Source: Myxococcales bacterium (GTDB lineage: Bacteria > Myxococcota_A > UBA9160 > UBA4427). Taken from it: DNA of 64,000 bases. The stretch spans positions 73,518 to 137,517 of the forward strand of contig DUBZ01000112.1 of assembly GCA_012960035.1 (NCBI GenBank), read 5' to 3'. The notes beneath the pieces were generated by a model. It did not search any database. It was not told where the DNA came from and saw nothing but the letters and a program-made list of their open reading frames with translations. The position numbers and the translations under genes are program-made. Below are positions 26,829 through 35,813 of this stretch, in pieces. Numbering within the stretch: the first letter of the stretch is position 1; every line of letters begins with the position of its first letter.

Positions 26829-28418
26829 TCAGGGTAGATCCTTGGAAATGTGAGACACCGATGCACCGCGATCGGTTGTTCGGACGAACACATTAACGCC
26901 GTAGCCACCGGGTCGCCCCAAATCTATCGGCGCATACGGAAACCCTTCCGGAATGACGTGAAACACACTTGCGACGATTACGCCTGGCTGCACTTCGGTG
27001 ATCAGCGACGCGAGCAAATTTCCCGAAGCGTCATTTCGCGTGCGGGCAAACTCGTGTTCAGTCGCGTCGTTCCAGTACACAAAAATCGATTCGCGAGGAA
27101 AGCCTCCGAGGATGAGCTGTTCGGTTGGGCCCAGCACTAAAAGCGATCGTCCCTTGACGATCGGAGCGAGTCGCCGCGCGAATGTCGACTGGTCTTGGAG
27201 CGTGACACCCGGAGGTGAATCGGGCGTAAACAAGGGCGTTGGATTCGAAACGACAGGTCGCGCCAATGCGGCCACCACGACCACCAATGCAAGCCCTGCC
27301 CACGCCTTCGTGTCCGTCGTCATGCCAGAACGCTCGATGGCGAACCACACCGAAATCAATGCGACGCCTGCAAAGAACGCGAGGGTGTGCAGCAACAGCA
27401 TCGTGTCGCCGGAGCCCTGAAAGTCGATCGCACTAAACGCCGCAACGCCATAATGGTAGACCGCGATGACGACCAACGGCTGCCGCCACGCGCGGAGTCG
27501 TTCCATGCAAAACCAGAACGGGAACATCACAAAACCGGCGGCCGCCAGGATCACAAGCCAGAACTCACCGGTGCAGTGCATGACAAGGCGACGATAAATG
27601 CTCGCAAATTTAAATAGCGGTCCGCCCGTTTCGACACCGCGCGCGAAAGAGGCGCCGATGGTCTGGGCGAGCATGTCTTCGAGGGCGCCGTGAAGCGCGA
27701 AGTAACCCAAGTACAGAATTGCGATGAGCGCGACCGCACCCATGCTTTGCAGCAGCGCTCGCTTTGCCTGCCGGTCGAGGGCGGCGGCGGCGAAAACGCC
27801 GAAACATGCGAACACGCCGATCTGCCAATCGAGGGGCGAGAGTGCCGCGATCAAACCGGCGGCGAACCATCGGTGCCGCACGACCGCAAGCGCTGCCCCC
27901 GTCGCCGATATCGCCATCACGAGCTTGGGGATACTTCCCGTGGCGGGTAGCGTGCCGATGTACGTGAGGCCCAGGTAAGGAAGCAGACCGAGCATTGCGG
28001 GCACACTTTGTCCGCCGGTGACCGTGCGATGGAACAGGTATAGACACACGCCGCCGGTTGCCGTGAGGAAGATGAAGCCCATGCGAACGGTCGCCAGCCC
28101 GCTATCACCGAACAGTCCACCGAGATGAAGAAGACCGGCCGCGATCATGCTCGCAAGTTGGGTTTTGTTTCCGAAGTAATCGCGATGCGGAATGGCTCCG
28201 TTCGCGATCTCGGTTCCAAAGTAGGTGTAGTAACGGGTGTCGGTCAGGAGCGCGAGATCGCCATCGTAAAGCCGAGCAAAGTGAGCGGCCGTCAAGACCA
28301 CCGCCACGGCCAGCCATAGGCTCGGGCGCTCGGTCGCGCGACGAATCCATGTCGCTTCTGCGACCTCGCTCGGGTTCATTGAATCGAAACTCCCAGTGTC
28401 ATTTCGCATCGGTGTCAT
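26829..28418 (-). CDS. Polytopic membrane protein, GT-C-like (ArnT/PMT-type layout)
   Basis: 529 aa, about eleven membrane helices. After helix 1 the loop contains LLTDTRYYTYFGTEIANG, then PHRDYFGNKTQ, the acidic and PHRDYF-type signature common in GT-C family membrane proteins. The C-terminal 100 residues form a soluble periplasmic domain (VKGRSLLVLGPTEQ, FVYWNDATEHEF). It heads a two-gene unit with the sulfatase-like gene and is divergent from the fourth sulfatase, with a 50-bp shared upstream region. Confidence 0.75.
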   Translation of the reverse strand: MTPMRNDTGSFDSMNPSEVAEATWIRRATERPSLWLAVAVVLTAAHFARLYDGDLALLTDTRYYTYFGTEIANGAIPHRDYFGNKTQLASMIAAGLLHLGGLFGDSGLATVRMGFIFLTATGGVCLYLFHRTVTGGQSVPAMLGLLPYLGLTYIGTLPATGSIPKLVMAISATGAALAVVRHRWFAAGLIAALSPLDWQIGVFACFGVFAAAALDRQAKRALLQSMGAVALIAILYLGYFALHGALEDMLAQTIGASFARGVETGGPLFKFASIYRRLVMHCTGEFWLVILAAAGFVMFPFWFCMERLRAWRQPLVVIAVYHYGVAAFSAIDFQGSGDTMLLLHTLAFFAGVALISVWFAIERSGMTTDTKAWAGLALVVVVAALARPVVSNPTPLFTPDSPPGVTLQDQSTFARRLAPIVKGRSLLVLGPTEQLILGGFPRESIFVYWNDATEHEFARTRNDASGNLLASLITEVQPGVIVASVFHVIPEGFPYAPIDLGRPGGYGVNVFVRTTDRGASVSHISKDLP

Positions 28419-28468
28419 GCACGCGAATATGATGGCAGAAACAAAAGAAACGTCCTACGACTCCTGCA

Positions 28469-30019
28469 ATGAAGCGGTTGAATTCTGGGGCGCGCCATTT
28501 CCCACGGCAGGCTCGTTCGTTCGAACGTCAGCGTCTATTTGACGACCGTGACGACCGACCGGAGCGTGCTTCGCGCACCGGCTTGTGGCTGATGGCTTGT
28601 TTGACATGTATGGCCTTTGCATGCGATGCGCAAACGCCTTCTTCACCATCCTCTGCGCCACCCTCCTCTTCACCCCCATCTCCCCCTGCCGTTGGCTCAG
28701 AATCGCGACCCAACATACTGCTCTACATCGTCGACACGCTTCGCGCCGACGCTCTGGGTCCATATCGCGGCGATACAAAACAAACGCCCGAAATTGGAAA
28801 GTTTGCGCGCGACGCCATTGTATTCGAAAACGCTTTCGCACAGAGCAGCTGGACCCGAGCGTCGGTGGCATCAATATTGACGTCGCAATACCCGCGCGCG
28901 CATGGCGCGGAAGATCGAGGCGACCGGCTGGTGGGCGCGGCACAACTGATGTCCGAAACGCTTTCGGAGCACGGCTACTACACGGGACTCATCACGACCA
29001 ATCCGAACGTTGGAGCGTTTTTCGGATTTGACCAGGGCTTCGACGACCTGATCGAAATGTTCGCCGCGAAGACCGACGACGTCGTCAGCCCGAAGGAACT
29101 CATCGCGTCTGCGGATGACGTTGCGAAGCGCGTGAATCACTGGATCGACAATGCGCCCAAGCCCTTCTTTCTGGTGGTACTCTCCATCGACCCGCATTCG
29201 CCCTATTCGCCGCCCGCAAGGTTTACCGACGCCGCGTCGGACTACCGGGGTCAAGCGACCGGCACCGGCTCGTGGATCAACCGCAAAGACCTGACTGCCG
29301 ACGACAAAGCACACATTCGCGCCCTCTACCAAGCCGAGGTCAACTACGCCGACTACGGGTTCGGCCTGGTGATCAACCACCTTCGGACCCAGGGGCTTTT
29401 CGAGAAGACCATCACTGCGCTCACGAGCGACCACGGCGAGGAGTTCTGGGAGCACGGTAGGCGGGGCCACGGACGTGGCCTCTTTCATGAGGTGCTGCAT
29501 GTTCCTCTCGTTATTCGCGACCCCGCAAGGACTTCCGAATCAGGCACTCGTGACAGCACGCTTGTTGAAACCATCGACATCCTGCCGACCCTTCTCGAAT
29601 CTGCCGGTCTCACGGCCACCGGGGACATCGCTGGGCGTTCGCTCTTTGGGCCCAAGCCGGCCCTGACTCCCGGCGCTTTCGCAAGCCTGAAGCTCGGTGA
29701 CCACCACCTCGCAAGCGTTCGGTCGGGCATGTGGAACCTGGTCTGGGACCTCGAGTCCGGAAACAAACAGCTGTTTGACGGGTCCGAGGGAGCGGACGTC
29801 CAAGTCGATAGTGGAGCCGAGGCGCGCATTGCCGCCCTGTCCCGAAACTTGGAAGCCCACCTCGCCTCAACGGCGCTGCAGCGCGCAGCGCTCCACGGGG
29901 ACAGTACCGGCCCCTCGCTCCGCATAGACGAGATCCCGGATGCAGAGCGCCAACTCCTGATCGAACTCGGCTATATCGACGACGGCCCGGGCCCCGAGAC
30001 CCGCCCGCCCTCGAAATAG
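28469..30019 (+). CDS. Sulfatase-superfamily lipoprotein with Thr nucleophile (4 of 4)
   Basis: 516 aa. A hydrophobic stretch ends in MAFAC (lipobox Cys near residue 52), followed by a Ser/Pro-rich linker. The N-terminal leader before it is long (about 38 aa), so the true start may be later. Motifs: YIVDTLRADALG, LTSDHGEEFWEHG and VVLSIDPHSPY. The nucleophile region is SSWTRASVASILTS with Thr129; even the conserved Pro is replaced by Ala. The C-terminus keeps the shared ending as LIELGYID. Confidence 0.88.
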   Translation: MKRLNSGARHFPRQARSFERQRLFDDRDDRPERASRTGLWLMACLTCMAFACDAQTPSSPSSAPPSSSPPSPPAVGSESRPNILLYIVDTLRADALGPYRGDTKQTPEIGKFARDAIVFENAFAQSSWTRASVASILTSQYPRAHGAEDRGDRLVGAAQLMSETLSEHGYYTGLITTNPNVGAFFGFDQGFDDLIEMFAAKTDDVVSPKELIASADDVAKRVNHWIDNAPKPFFLVVLSIDPHSPYSPPARFTDAASDYRGQATGTGSWINRKDLTADDKAHIRALYQAEVNYADYGFGLVINHLRTQGLFEKTITALTSDHGEEFWEHGRRGHGRGLFHEVLHVPLVIRDPARTSESGTRDSTLVETIDILPTLLESAGLTATGDIAGRSLFGPKPALTPGAFASLKLGDHHLASVRSGMWNLVWDLESGNKQLFDGSEGADVQVDSGAEARIAALSRNLEAHLASTALQRAALHGDSTGPSLRIDEIPDAERQLLIELGYIDDGPGPETRPPSK

Positions 30020-30096
30020 GGTCGTTTCCGTTCGAAAACTCAGTCCCCGAAGTCGAAGCCCCGTGGCCCAATGCATCCCTCGACTCCGAAATTCAG

Positions 30097-30110
30097 GGGT
30101 TCGCGAACCC
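30097..30110. terminator. GC-rich palindrome after the fourth sulfatase gene
   Basis: GGGTTCGCGAACCC is a perfect 14-bp palindrome, 78 bp after the stop at 30019. A second inverted repeat lies at 30159-30181 (CTTGTCC, 9-base loop, GGACAAG). Either could end transcription between the convergent sulfatase and PEP-CTERM genes; neither has a strong T-run. Confidence 0.35.
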
Positions 30111-30233
30111 TCGACTCATGACCTGGCCTACACAGACTGGCACACGCGGCGTGATCAACTTGTCCACTTTTGCGGGACAAGGTCAGAGCCCCTCTGCGAG
30201 CGAGCCCGGGAACCTTCTACTCCGACAGAAGGG

Positions 30234-30803
30234 TCAGGATCGATTGCGCCTACGTCCCGCCCGCGAAATGCCGGTTAGGCCGAGGGCCAAAAGGAGAGCG
30301 GCGGAGGGCTCGGGGATCGGGGTCCAGATGGCATATGTGGAAAGGGCAAAGGCGGTGAAGTCATTCGAAGATCCTGTGCTTCCTGACAATATGGAGTCAC
30401 TCCCCGATTGAGAATTGACCGCAATACGCACTAGGACAACAGAGGAAGGTACAAACGCATAGGGCGTAAAGAAATAACATTCACTAAGTCCTTCGCAACC
30501 ATTGCTCAGCGAGGGGAGGGAGTCGAAATTTCCTAAAACGCCATCGAAGAAGACCTGATCGAGCAGAGCCTGAGAGGCGGAGGCGGCGAGCGCCGAGGAT
30601 TGAAACGTGAAGTCGGACACAGCATCACAGCCGTTGAACAAGGCAATGCACGTTCCGTCGAGGAACGCCACGTCGTAAAGCGTCCCGCCGACATCGACTC
30701 CGAATGCTCCATGCAACTGCCCACCGACGACATTGAGCGTCACGGCCTGTGCGCCACCCGCCATCAAAACCAGAACAACCGCTGCCAAAACAAACTTCCG
30801 CAT
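30234..30803 (-). CDS. PEP-CTERM sorting-domain protein
   Basis: 189 aa from the ATG at 30803, which follows a GGGAAGGGG ribosome site; upstream in-frame codons look non-coding. Signal peptide FVLAAVVLVLMAGGAQA. The C-terminus is a PEP-CTERM tail: IPEPSAALLLALGLTGISRAGRRRNRS begins with PEP, has one hydrophobic helix and an Arg-rich end (only parts needed: IPEPS, AALLLALGLTGI, RAGRRR). Such tails are recognised by exosortase (EpsH), which is not in the window. The mature domain has four Cys residues and no known fold. Confidence 0.88.
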   Translation of the reverse strand: MRKFVLAAVVLVLMAGGAQAVTLNVVGGQLHGAFGVDVGGTLYDVAFLDGTCIALFNGCDAVSDFTFQSSALAASASQALLDQVFFDGVLGNFDSLPSLSNGCEGLSECYFFTPYAFVPSSVVLVRIAVNSQSGSDSILSGSTGSSNDFTAFALSTYAIWTPIPEPSAALLLALGLTGISRAGRRRNRS

Positions 30804-31033
30804 AACAAACCCCTTCCCTTGGGTGAGCGAGTGCAACCCCATTCTCTCATGGAATGGCACGGAAGTGGCTGGAAATTCTTTGTCGAACGCCATCAAAAAA
30901 CCCAGAACGGCCATACCGGGGCCACAGGGATACCCACCGGCGACATTGTTGAACAATGCCGGGGGGGGGCTGGCTCGCGAAGCTTCGACGCGCCCTCTTG
31001 GCCAATGCGACCGACCCGGGAAAATTGAAGCCG

Positions 31034-31114
31034 ATGACCCACTTCAGGTTCATCTCCGTTGCGGTATCCATCGTCCTGGCTTTGACTTCCACCTCAGCCG
31101 GCCACTTCCCGTAA
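31034..31114 (+). CDS. Signal-peptide-only mini-ORF
   Basis: 26 codons: MTHFRFISVAVSIVLAL followed by TSTSAGHFP and TAA. It is a complete Sec-type signal peptide (basic/polar start, hydrophobic core, AxA-like cleavage site) with only a few residues after it. A terminator-like palindrome follows 10 bp later. It may be a relic of a secreted-protein gene, a leader peptide, or a small secreted peptide. No clear ribosome site. Coding status is uncertain. Confidence 0.35.
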   Translation: MTHFRFISVAVSIVLALTSTSAGHFP

Positions 31115-31124
31115 AGAGGTCGCA

Positions 31125-31142
31125 CAGGCCCTGCAGGGCCTG
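31125..31142 (+). terminator. Hairpin CAGGCCC-TGCA-GGGCCTG followed by CTTTTC
   Basis: Perfect 18-bp palindrome giving a 7-bp GC-rich stem with a 4-base loop, then CTTTTC on the plus strand. It sits 10 bp after the mini-ORF stop, as a rho-independent terminator would. Confidence 0.55.
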
Positions 31143-32205
31143 CTTTTCGGAACACCTCCTATTGGATTTTCGGAAAAGTTGACTTTTTTGTTTATCCACT
31201 TCTCACAGGATGCGCACGTACGTCGTGCAGCGAAACCGGTTCATGAACTTCAAATCGAATATTCGAAAGTAGCCCTTAGCTGAGCGAAAAAAGTTTTTTA
31301 AAATCCACCCGGACAACACAACAGAAGTGAGGACTTAAAATGTCAGTATCAGGGAATTGCCATCTCCCGAAAGGTCAAATCCGATCTCCCATAACCAAGG
31401 GAACCCAAGCACGGTTTGACATCGATCATGTCGCGCAGAACCTTCGGCTCAGCAGAATTCCCCACGCCGCACTGAGGCTCAGTGCCGGATCTTCTGGTTG
31501 ACGTTCGCGCCAGCGATTCCGGCATTTGCACAGGGCAATCTGATCGGCGAATCGCAAAACGGCGGGGGTTTCAACGCGCCCACCGACGCGCCCGAACAAT
31601 GGGTTCGTGGAAAAGATTTTCCGTCTTTTCCGAATAGGGCGGTACGATCCAATTGAAGGGTCTTTCCGCCTCGACCGAATTGACAATCAATATCTAATCA
31701 CAGCCACTTACGAGTTTTTTTCCCAATGTACTTTTCGGTACCGTTATTGCATCAGAAAGTAGGTCAAATAGGCAACACAACATGATTGTAAGAACAGCCC
31801 CCAAACCGAGGCGCAATTCACACGCAGGCCTTTGATCCCAATAACTCACACCAATACAATCCGACCCTGCAGAGTGGAGAAAGTTTTTCACTCTCGACAT
31901 GGCCGGCGGACGGAATACAAAGCACGCAGCCATGAACGGTCAGCCATGAGACCAACGAACTCGCTAACGATCTGAACTCAGAAGGTTTGAATTAAAATCG
32001 TTTTTTTAATCTGACAATATGACCCAGCAAAATCATGCAACTGAGATCGTGCTGGCGGAACAACAGAATTTTTAGATAGGGCCCCGAACAGGGGCGACAG
32101 AATGGCGCGCATGAAAAGTTCGACAATGATCGAGCACGCGCCGAACCACAAAGGACAGGTAAGCCAGCGGGGAACGGTCTTGCCGAAAAGTCAAAAGGAC
32201 AAAAA
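31143..32205. other. Long AT-richer intergenic region
   Basis: About 1 kb with clearly lower GC than its surroundings (runs such as TGACTTTTTTGTTTATCC and AAAAAAGTTTTTTAAAA). Short open frames on both strands have no recognisable motif, ribosome site or codon bias; one near 31340-31500 and an opposing one at 31426-31686 could be relics. The last 80 bases lead to the PEP-CTERM gene at 32206. No promoter could be assigned with confidence. Confidence 0.6.
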
Positions 32206-33057
32206 ATGATATTTTCGACTGATTCGGACCCAAGCCAAAAATCAACTTCAAAATGGCTCCGACTGGTGATTTGTGCTGCGGCCCTCCTCTCGACCCTCGG
32301 TTTTGCCACGACGGCGAGCGCCTGGAGTTACACAATCAACTCCTCGGTGACGATCGACGCCTCGAACAACGACGGCAGCGGTGTCTTCGGCACGATCAAC
32401 ACGGTGACCGGCCACTTCCTGCTCCCGACCCCGACCTCGGGCAATTCGCCGTCCTCGGACACGGTTGGCAGCGTGCTCGACAACTCGGCTGACAAAACCC
32501 TCCAGGATTTCGTCTGGTTCTCCCTCTCCTTGGACGTTGGATCCGCAGCCGTAGACCGATTGCAAGTCTCGATGGGCCCGACGCTTCTCGGTGGCAATCC
32601 CAACTTTGGCGACCCCGAAGTGTGGCAAATTCCCCAATTCAACTTGCCTCCGGTTGGCGCTGGCTACCGCAACGCCGGTGGCGCGGCGTCCCCGAATGGC
32701 ACCCCCTCACTCGCGATCGACACGGGTTTTGGCGGTTTTTCCCAGTACAACTGGGATTTCGGCAACGTTTCGGCCAACAACCTTCAGGCTGGCGACACGT
32801 CGGCTGATCTCCTCTGGGTTGGCGAGCTCCTCGTGAGCGGCGGCCAGGGCGTGATCATCGACAACACGATCAACTTCATGATCCAGACCGCAGGCGGCGG
32901 CGCAGCATTCGATGTCCCCGGTGTGGTTCCGGAACCGAGCACCGGCCTGCTCCTTGGTGGTGGTTTGGTCGGAATGACGATCAAGCGACGACGCGACGCC
33001 CGAGCCCCAGCAAGGCGAACGGCATCTAGCCCGATCCGTCCGCTCAGCAAGACCTGA
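32206..33057 (+). CDS. PEP-CTERM sorting-domain protein
   Basis: 283 aa. Signal peptide around residues 17-39 (LRLVICAAALLSTLGF ... ASA). The mature domain is rich in Gly, Asn, Ser and Thr with beta-strand character (LQDFVWFSLSLDVGS, AFDVPGVV). The tail starts VVPEPSTG, continues LLLGGGLVGMTI and ends KRRRDARAP, a PEP-CTERM signal. About 25 residues follow the usual basic end, longer than normal. Exported by Sec and expected to be processed by exosortase, possibly to the exopolysaccharide matrix. Confidence 0.88.
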   Translation: MIFSTDSDPSQKSTSKWLRLVICAAALLSTLGFATTASAWSYTINSSVTIDASNNDGSGVFGTINTVTGHFLLPTPTSGNSPSSDTVGSVLDNSADKTLQDFVWFSLSLDVGSAAVDRLQVSMGPTLLGGNPNFGDPEVWQIPQFNLPPVGAGYRNAGGAASPNGTPSLAIDTGFGGFSQYNWDFGNVSANNLQAGDTSADLLWVGELLVSGGQGVIIDNTINFMIQTAGGGAAFDVPGVVPEPSTGLLLGGGLVGMTIKRRRDARAPARRTASSPIRPLSKT

Positions 33058-33432
33058 CCTTAAAACCAGCGCTCCCAAACGACTTCCCAGTCGCGACGAA
33101 AGGAGAAACTCAAGCAGAGACGAACAGGGAAAAGGTTAGACGCAAAACCGTGTAGAACGTCGAACAAGCCTAGAGATGGGCGAAGGCGACGTGGATTTAG
33201 CCTGAAGTCCACGTGTGACGACAGGTGGCAACGAATAAACGATTTTTCTTGAGTTGAGATCGAAGTGTGAGTAAGAGCGTAGTGCTTCGAACGATGAAAC
33301 GACCGCAGCTCAAATTCGATCAATTTTAAGGATCGTCACCACAAGTTAAAATACAGCGGCCATTGACCCTCCCACGATGTTGGGAGCATCGGCCTCTAAA
33401 AAAACATTGACTAAAACCTTGGAGGAGGGGTT
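33058..33432. other. Intergenic region with an inverted repeat before the 730-aa gene
   Basis: 375 bp, AT-richer. The only structure seen is CTCCCA-cgatgt-TGGGAG at 33369-33386, about 50 bp before the start codon, either a small terminator for the PEP-CTERM gene or an operator. A strong GGAGGAGG ribosome site lies at the right end. No other gene seen. Confidence 0.5.
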
Positions 33433-35625
33433 ATGACAATGATGAAAAGATTCCGGTTGATCAGACAGCTCTCCTTGGCCGTAATCGCGTTTGCGATGGC
33501 CGAAGGAGTGGCACATGCTGGACCCGATGATTCTGGATACGTAGTAATCGATGAGGATACGGGGTTTCCCAACGTATGTGACGCCCCCTGTTACAGCATC
33601 GGCAAGTCATTTGAATTTTGGTTGCACGACAATCTGGACAACCCGGAAGTTTCGACGTTCGCCGACAACCACACCTATGTGTACAGGCTAGAGCACCTTG
33701 GCGGCGATTCGACGATCTTCGTTCCGGGGCTCATCGGCTTTACGCTCGATGTCGACGACACAAAGGTAACGGCGGCGGGGCACATTACTGGTTCAACCGG
33801 TATTGCCCCGAGTGCAACCCAGATCCTGACGGGTCGCGTGCAGTGGGACTTCCTCACTGCACCGATTGCTGATGGTGAGACATCAGCACTGCTCTACATT
33901 CACTCGCCTCTGCTTCCCGGCTTGACGACGGATAACATTGTCGGCACTCATGGACAACTTTCGCTCGACGCCTCGGGCACCTGCAAGGGCCCATTTGTTG
34001 CCCCGCCGAACGACGTCTGCAGCTTGCAGGTCGACAAGAGCGCTTGCGTTGTGCAGCCTCCGGATGTCCCGGGTGATACCTGCCAGGGCAAGGTGAAGTC
34101 GTTCTGCTTTGAGTACACCGGTCTCGGTTGCGCGGCCTCCAGTAACCTTCAGAATCCGAAGAAGGTCCGCTGTATTGGTGGAGCCGCGGGCGAAGACCCC
34201 GTCAGCATCATCGTTGTTGGCAAGAAGAAGAAACGATGGGGCTGGAAGCGCGGCTGGTGGGGCAAAAAGAAGCGGAAGAAGACTGTATTCGCTTCAGAGT
34301 CCCAGGTTCATGTTGGCGACATCATTTGTGCCGACGCCGCGAACGCTGGCAAGCACACGGTCGGCAGCCAGGTCTACGTGAAGATCTCGAACGGCACCGG
34401 CGGTCATCATGACATCCTCGAAATCGACAAGTTCCACACGTCGTGCTCGCAGCCCTTCGATCCCGGAAATCAGTTCGGCAGTTTGCTGATGACTTCGATT
34501 ACGACCACGGTTGGCACCAATACCATCCCCGATCCGGAAGTTGATGGATCGGAATGTATCTCGGAGATCGATGTCGTCCCCGGCCCGCATTGCGAGGGCA
34601 AGGTCACGTCATTGAGCTTGCGATACACCGGTAGCGATTGTGCTTCAACCATGCATTCGCAGAACGCAACCAAGGTGGGTTGCTGGGACGCAGCAGTTCC
34701 GACCGCAAACCCGGTTCGAGTCATCGTCGGTGACAGCGCGTCGTCTTCCTCTAACTGGATCCTCGATCAGAGCCCGGTTGCAGGCGGCGAAATCGTTGTT
34801 GTCATTCCTGCAGGCAGTCAGTTGAAAGCGGTAACGGGCTTCTGGATCAAGGACGCAGTCACGGGTGCTCTTATCCAGGACGGCTTCTTCCATACGTCAT
34901 GCTCCCAGCAGTTGAACCTCGGTGACCAGATTGGCTCACTGCAGGTCTTCGGGATGACGACCACCAACGGTGGAACCGTCGCACTGGGCTCCGATGTCGA
35001 ATACACCTACACCGTCACGAATCCGAACCCGGATCAGGCAGTGAACGTGTCCGTCGACGACGACCTACTCGGCAACATTGCAAGTGGTGAGACGATCCCA
35101 GCGAACTCCAGTGTCGACTTCACAACCAATGCGTTGATTGAAATCGAGACGACCAACATTGCCACGGTAACCGGCAACGCGGGTCCAGCTGGAACCACGG
35201 TGTGCATGGAAGGCACCAACTCAGCAACCATTACGGTCGCTGAGCCGCCGGACGAGCCCACGGTCTGTACCAAAAAGATTGCGTCAGTTCTCTTCCGATA
35301 TTCCGGCCCGGATCGATATGGAGTGACCGTCGAGTTCATCGCCAAGTCATTCAAGAATGACCCCGTGGTGTATGGACCCGTCGATCTGATCGGTGGCGTG
35401 ACGGTACTTTCGTCGGCGGCTGAGAACGGGTACACGATCGACGGAACGGCACACGGTGAGACGGACCTTGGGTCCAAGCTCACGGTGCGCATCAACGGGT
35501 GTGATGAAATTCTTCACACCAGTTGTTCAGCGCCGTTCGCAACAGACGCGCCTGCTCCGCTGAACAATCCGAAAGGTGCTCCTTCATCCCTCTGGTTCGT
35601 GCTGGACTTTGCACAAAAGCAATGA
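33433..35625 (+). CDS. Large secreted protein with three HTSCS-type modules and a DUF11-like domain
   Basis: 730 aa, signal peptide ending GVAHA. Residues 30-215 form a unique N-terminal domain. Module 1 (about 217-353) runs from CQGKVKSFCFEYTG to FHTSCSQPF; module 2 (387-505) from CEGKVTSLSLRYTG to FHTSCSQQL; module 3 (612-704) from CTKKIASVLFRYSG to LHTSCSAPF. Between modules 2 and 3 (507-603) lies a DUF11-like domain (YTYTVTNPNPDQAVNVSV). Residues 264-283 of module 1 are an insertion made almost only of Lys, Arg, Trp and Gly. There is no sorting signal at the C-terminus. Function unknown; probably surface or matrix associated. Confidence 0.8.
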   Translation: MTMMKRFRLIRQLSLAVIAFAMAEGVAHAGPDDSGYVVIDEDTGFPNVCDAPCYSIGKSFEFWLHDNLDNPEVSTFADNHTYVYRLEHLGGDSTIFVPGLIGFTLDVDDTKVTAAGHITGSTGIAPSATQILTGRVQWDFLTAPIADGETSALLYIHSPLLPGLTTDNIVGTHGQLSLDASGTCKGPFVAPPNDVCSLQVDKSACVVQPPDVPGDTCQGKVKSFCFEYTGLGCAASSNLQNPKKVRCIGGAAGEDPVSIIVVGKKKKRWGWKRGWWGKKKRKKTVFASESQVHVGDIICADAANAGKHTVGSQVYVKISNGTGGHHDILEIDKFHTSCSQPFDPGNQFGSLLMTSITTTVGTNTIPDPEVDGSECISEIDVVPGPHCEGKVTSLSLRYTGSDCASTMHSQNATKVGCWDAAVPTANPVRVIVGDSASSSSNWILDQSPVAGGEIVVVIPAGSQLKAVTGFWIKDAVTGALIQDGFFHTSCSQQLNLGDQIGSLQVFGMTTTNGGTVALGSDVEYTYTVTNPNPDQAVNVSVDDDLLGNIASGETIPANSSVDFTTNALIEIETTNIATVTGNAGPAGTTVCMEGTNSATITVAEPPDEPTVCTKKIASVLFRYSGPDRYGVTVEFIAKSFKNDPVVYGPVDLIGGVTVLSSAAENGYTIDGTAHGETDLGSKLTVRINGCDEILHTSCSAPFATDAPAPLNNPKGAPSSLWFVLDFAQKQ

Positions 35626-35662
35626 TCGACTGATGCTTTAGTGCAAGCAGGCAAGGAAACGG

Positions 35663-35691
35663 GAGCCGCCCCTCATTGCGAGGGGCGGCTC
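35663..35691 (+). terminator. Strong hairpin terminator after the 730-aa gene
   Basis: GAGCCGCCCCTC, loop ATTGC, GAGGGGCGGCTC: a 12-bp perfect stem 38 bp after the stop, followed by TTCATAT. The clearest intrinsic terminator in the window, although the T-run is short. Confidence 0.85.
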
Positions 35692-35813
35692 TTCATATCC
35701 GGGGACTCCTCAGAAACTCTCGAACGGTTCGACCAAGCACCCCTTCACGATCGACGCCCGCGCAAGCTTGACGGCGCCGTGGAGCCCTACCAAGCCAAGA
35801 GCATCGGACGACC

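Noticed and set aside
18826-30019. Classical formylglycine sulfatases
   Set aside because: None has Cys or Ser at the C/S-x-P-x-R position; all have Thr.
30855-30870. Sigma-54 promoter TGGCAC-N5-TGGCT
   Set aside because: It has a mismatch in the essential -12 element and points away from the nearest PEP-CTERM gene.
31336-31686. Possible transposase relic
   Set aside because: Short frames on both strands show no DDE or HTH motif and no inverted ends were found.
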